From the NCBI GenBank assembly GCA_025642065.1, contig JAODUP010000325.1, positions 511,142 through 575,141 on the forward strand: DNA of 64,000 nt. The letters run 5' to 3'. Shown piece after piece: positions 59,513-64,000 of this stretch. The notes under the pieces are model-generated. The model was not told the origin of the DNA and did not search any database. It worked only from the letters and a program-made list of their open reading frames with translations. A program made the translations under genes and the position numbers. The first letter of the stretch is position 1. The number at the start of each line of letters is the position of its first letter. The DNA is from Paralvinella palmiformis (taxonomy: Eukaryota > Annelida > Polychaeta > Terebellida > Alvinellidae).

Positions 59513-61543
59513 CAGCAACATCGCAACTGGCGGTTCCTTGACAGGTAATATTGTTGGCCCTGACACTATGATATTCGGCTGCATCGGGCGGCTCTTGACA
59601 TCTCAGTTTGAATGGGACTTGCATCGGGACTTTGGAATAGCAGGTGGCGCTAAGAGCAGGTTAATCAAATAACATAGTGGGGCAAAGCGTCTTGAAAATA
59701 TGGGGCGATGTGTCTTGTGTACCCATCTAGAATAGATCTATTAGAAACGGCGGTAGTAGGCTTATCTCTGTATTACTAGATCAAATACTTTGTACCTATA
59801 AGTATAATACTATCACTATAACTTGATATATAAGTATAAAATTATGGCGATTATCTAGATATAGACTAATAATAATATATTGATAAATATTATCTAGTAG
59901 ACCCTAGAACTAGGTAGATCTAATAGTAGTGAGAAATGTCACATGATTAGATCTATTCCATCACAATATCTGAATATCATTGAATATCAGGCTTCCGCAT
60001 TGATTGAAAATGAATTAAGTTTAATTCTTAAATCATTAAATGCAGTTCACTCTAAATATAAGTAATAAACACGTTACCCGTTATCTCATCTTTTGAAAAT
60101 ATTCTTTATAATTATATTCTCCAAGTCACTTTTACAAAATACATAACAATACACTAGACTAAAGGGCAAGGGAATCCCTTTGGGCTACTGTACAGCGCCC
60201 CAGAACAGGGTTACCTAGTTCTGGCGCTATATAAACATGCATTATTATTATATTCTTCAACAGAGTACTCAATGAATGAACCAGAGGTCATAGTCAGAGG
60301 TTATTCGTGGGGCGCTTTCGACTCGAAGGAAAAAACTCTTCCAGTCAGAGAGTGGTTCAGGACCGGAACTCGTTATCAGATCATATTATCACAGCCACTA
60401 CCCTAAATTATTTTAAGTCTAGACTCTGGAGCACTCGAAGGACGACATGTACACGACGCCATAGACTATATAACAAGAAACTACCAAATTAGTCAAGACC
60501 GGAAAGCCTTTTATTCCGTACTATGATTATCCTGTTATAAATTATTTTCCTTCTTTTTCGGCTCCTCGGTTAACTTCTCCTACTTCTCTCTTTCTATTAT
60601 GTCTATAATAATAATAATAATAATGGCCGAAATGGGAGAGGCACATTATCTGTTATTTACTGCTTCACCACAGGGACTAATTCTAAATATATTTAGCATT
60701 TAGAATAGATGGCATATTCGCCGGAGAAAACCTTGCCAGTTGCCTAGTGTGCCATCCTGTGTTTCTATCCCCGGACAGAGTATACACGTACTATCTAAGG
60801 CTGTCAACTGTTTCGTCAGATCCACGCGGTTTGGGCGATATTAAAGGATAATCAGTATTCAATGCTAAAATCACGCATGTAGCTCGTTTTTCTGTCGTAG
60901 TGGCACCCGTAGACGTTCTCTAAATGTTCATTAGTATGGTATAGTTACCGCTGCCACCATGTTGTAGTATTTGGTACTATATAAAACAATGTTTAACTGC
61001 TTCACTTCGTTTATTCCAAACTTCGGACTTACATATTCTTGCAAGAACCAGTTTACCGATGGGACACGTCCAGTACATGGAATGTCGTACAAAGCAGGGG
61101 TGTGTCCATTAACAGTAATAACAGTAGCATATTACCACATCCCTCTCGTTGTAACAGACAAAGAAAAGAAAATGAGGAACAACTATTTTTAACCCGATTC
61201 AAGACTGATCATAACTAACTAGGATCATTGTTTTTATGTGAGTAAATTATACATGATATCTAAATATGTACATGGTTGTCATACTAGGATGGATTACCAA
61301 GTATGTCACTTAAGACTAATACAACAGATTAGTCTGCCCTTTTGTTGCACTGACATAATAACTAATACTGACATCATATTAATTACTGTTGTAGTTGGTG
61401 TTCCTTAAACATCATTAACTGTTGTTTGTCAATCTAGGTATTTTGGATTTGGTTTATGAGCTCTACTACTACGCCTCAGTACTGGATCATTAAATGTGCT
61501 GGCTGTCTTGTCTGGTTCCTTCTTGGTATAAGGTAATTCTTCA
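59513..61543. other. Intergenic region with SINE C fragment
   Basis: GCGCCCCAGAACAGGG and CTAGTTCTGGCGCTATATAA (60183-60250) are the 3' end of SINE family C in the opposite orientation. An AAT triplet tract is at about 60607-60625. Open frames are short and unrecognised. Confidence 0.5.
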
Positions 61544-64000
61544 TTATTTGATGTTACATGTGTGATGGGACCTGTCATCAGTTCTCAGATTGGTACCGTT
61601 GGGTGTTTGCACAATGTAACTTCTTGGCTCCTCACATTTCTTGGTTATTGTTCCCGGACACCATGTCTTACTGTTCTCTTTTATTGAGTTCCTGGAACTC
61701 TTGGCATATAGAACACAGCTTGCAAGTCTGTCCTTGTTGATGTCAAGCCAATAAACACTTTCGGGTGCTAGTGCTCTCATTTTATCAATGCCTTGATGTC
61801 TCTTGTGGAGCTGTAGGAGTATATCTGCTTGTAGTGATTTGGGAATCAATAGTTGTCTTCCTATGAATGTAACTCCAGACTCTACCGCTAACTCATCGCG
61901 AAATGACCAGTACTGCCTTAGTACTGTGGGTAAGTCCTTGATGTTATTTGGCCATCCTTCATGAATGATTTCTTTAAATTCATTCATTACATTGTCTTCT
62001 GTAGTTTTGTTGTGGAGTTCATCCTGTTTGTTTGCCGAAAAATTAATAATAGCAGTGGTGAATTCGTCAACTCTTATGTCTAGCTCAACTGCTGCATTAT
62101 TCTTTGGATTTGGTAGTCGGCTGAGTGCGTCTGCTAATAATAATTCTTTGCCCGGTCGGTGCTGGATGTTGTAGTCATAGCCTTGTATCTTTAACAACAT
62201 ACGCTGCAGACGTGGTGGTGCTGCACGTAGCGGCTTTGAACAGATCATCACAAGTGGTTTGTGGTCAATTATAATTTTACGCTCATGTCCGTAAAGGTAA
62301 GTATGGAATCGTTGAACACCATGTACAATGGCAAGCCCTTTCAATGTTGCTGTACCTCGACTGGCATTCAGTAAGCGTCTTAGAGCTGTATGCTACAGGC
62401 TTGCCTTGTTGTATCAATGCTGCTCCAACCCCTTTTTGTGATGCATCCACATCTAACGATACTGGGATAGTTGGGTCATAGTACTGCAGGCTAGATTTCA
62501 TCCTTAAGTGTCTCAAAACATGCCTGGTAGTTGACGTCCCAGGTCCAAGGAACGCCTGCTTTCAGTAACCCGCGGAGAGGGTGTGCTTTTTCAGCAAAGT
62601 GAGGTATGTATTGAGATAGGTATGTTAACATTCCCAAGAACCATTGTAGATCATCCTTGCTTTGGGGTGCTGGCATCTTTTTTACATCTTCTATCTTTGT
62701 TGGGTCTGGCTTGATACCTTCGCTCGTGTAGATGTTTCCGAAGAACGGTATGCTATCGCATTTAATTGTACACTTTACTGTTGAAAACAAGACCTCTTTG
62801 GGCAGCTCTCTCCATCAGCTTCAACGGGTTCACATCATGTTCCTCAGCTGTTGCACCACAGACACCAACATCATCAGCGATGCTGATTATGCCATCTAAT
62901 CCTTCAAGGATCTCATCCATTCGTGCCTGGAAAATGTCCTGCGAGACATTTAAACCAAACGGAAGCCTCCGCCAACAAAATCTTCCGAATGTACGGAATG
63001 TGGTAAGTAACTGGGATGGTTCATCGAAATGAATGGACCAATATCCAGCTTTGGTGTCTAGCTTACTGAAGTACTTGGCTCTTGAAAACACTGGGTTCAG
63101 CCCTTCGATTGTCTGGATCTTGTGTGCACAATGCCCGAGGCTGCTATTCAGTTTCTGTGGTTCTAGACAGATGCGAATCGAACCATCTTTCTTTGTGCTG
63201 AAAACTAGACTAGAACACCAGTCAGTGTGCTCTTCCACTTTGCGTATGACACCTTGCTCCATTGTCTTTTCTAGCTCTTTTTTTAGCTTGTCTTTTATGT
63301 GGATGATTGTACACTTTACTGTTGAAAACAAGACCTCTTTGGGCAGCTCTCTCCATCAGCTTCAACGGGTTCACATCATGTTCCTCAGCTGTTGCACCAC
63401 AGACACCAACATCATCAGCGATGCTGATTATGCCATCTAATCCTTCAAGGATCTCATCCATTCGTGCCTGGAAAATGTCCTGCGAGACATTTAAACCAAA
63501 CGGAAGCCTCCGCCAACAAAATCTTCCGAATGTACGGAATGTGGTAAGTAACTGGGATGGTTCATCGAAATGAATGGACCAATATCCAGCTTTGGTGTCT
63601 AGCTTACTGAAGTACTTGGCTCTTGAAAACACTGGGTTCAGCCCTTCGATTGTCTGGATCTTGTGTGCACAATGCCCGAGGCTGCTATTCAGTTTCTGTG
63701 GTTCTAGACAGATGCGAATCGAACCATCTTTCTTTGTGCTGAAAACTAGACTAGAACACCAGTCAGTGTGCTCTTCCACTTTGCGTATGACACCTTGCTC
63801 CATTGTCTTTTCTAGCTCTTTTTTTAGCTTGTCTTTTATGTGGATGATGCACTTGTGTGGTGCATCTATAAAGGGAGTTTAGTAATAATTACTATTAGTA
63901 ATAACTTGGCTTTGCCTTGAAAATTGCCAATTTGTCAAATTGTTCAGGGTACGCTTGTACAAGATCATTTACATCTTTTATTTTAACTGGACAAGCACCC
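61544..64000 (-). pseudogene. Ty3/gypsy LTR retrotransposon pol, broken
   Basis: Minus-strand order from the window edge: linker (YPEQFDKLAIFK), RT (LKKELEKTMEQGVIRKVEEH, RLPFGLNVSQDIFQARM, IADDVGV with the DD pair), then RNase H (VSLDVDASQKGVGAALIQQG, IIIDHKPLV, IQHRPGKELLLADALSRLP), then integrase zinc-binding (LHKRHQGIDKMRALAPESVY). The second Cys pair of the HHCC finger is damaged, and the frame jumps straight to a C-terminal WCPGTITKK...RSYIVQTPNG block, so the DDE core is gone. The RT half is present twice as a 541-bp tandem duplication, and frameshifts separate RT from RNase H. No LTR seen inside the window. Dead element. Confidence 0.92.
62765..63848. repeat. 541-bp perfect tandem duplication
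   Basis: 62765-63305 and 63306-63846 appear identical by eye (identical translations on both strands, offset 541), with only AT shared at the right junction. 541 is not a multiple of three, so the duplication breaks the RT frame. Confidence 0.95.

Noticed and set aside
62766..63882. Plus-strand ORFs of 88-135 codons
   Set aside because: Antisense to gypsy RT; their duplicated form simply follows the 541-bp tandem duplication.

Overview
This is an AT-rich, repeat-rich animal nuclear genome window. Genes are split into short exons with GT-AG introns, intergenic DNA is long, and there are many SINEs, LINEs, DNA-transposon remnants and microsatellites. Nothing looks bacterial or plasmid-like. 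The repeat style (tRNA-derived SINEs with (ATC)n tails, CR1/L2-like LINEs, Ty3/gypsy, hAT) and the diverged vertebrate orthologues fit a marine invertebrate, most likely a mollusc or other lophotrochozoan. The phylum is an inference.

Layout. 2-12369 (+): the last 15 exons of COG3, a Golgi tethering subunit; its 5' part lies left of the window and exon 11 carries an apparent 1-nt frameshift. 12370-17620: intergenic, with a fragment of the 3' end of a LINE and a SINE. 17621-27560 (-): a complete eight-exon GPR180 gene (439 codons), convergent with COG3; its introns hold a 30-bp minisatellite, a reverse-transcriptase fragment, a hAT-type MITE with an 8-bp target duplication, and a long inverted repeat that brackets exon 3. 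27561-37929: mostly transposon remains. 37930-38075 (+): a probable THAP-domain first exon. 38708-43660 (-): a two-exon METTL7/TMT1-like methyltransferase with a degenerate SAM-binding loop and a hAT transposase remnant in its intron. 43661-47060: a GC-rich promoter-like stretch and SINEs. 47061-49484 (-): a five-exon gene, 228 codons by my splicing model, joining an N-terminal RING finger to a C-terminal glycine-zipper hydrophobic segment through two tandemly duplicated 48-nt exons. I do not recognise this architecture and consider it the best candidate for something new. 50560-53600 (-): a decayed LINE with a SINE nested in it. 54521-54712 (-): an unidentified exon-like stretch beside LINE fragments. 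57206-59512 (+): a CR1/L2-like LINE. 61544-64000 (-): a Ty3/gypsy element with a 541-bp tandem duplication in its RT and a deleted integrase core.

COG3 (Golgi tethering), GPR180 (membrane receptor-like), the METTL7-like protein (ER/lipid-droplet methyltransferase family) and the RING protein do not form an evident pathway; they are simply neighbours. All exon models come from reading splice signals, phase continuity and remembered family conservation. No alignment or transcript was available.
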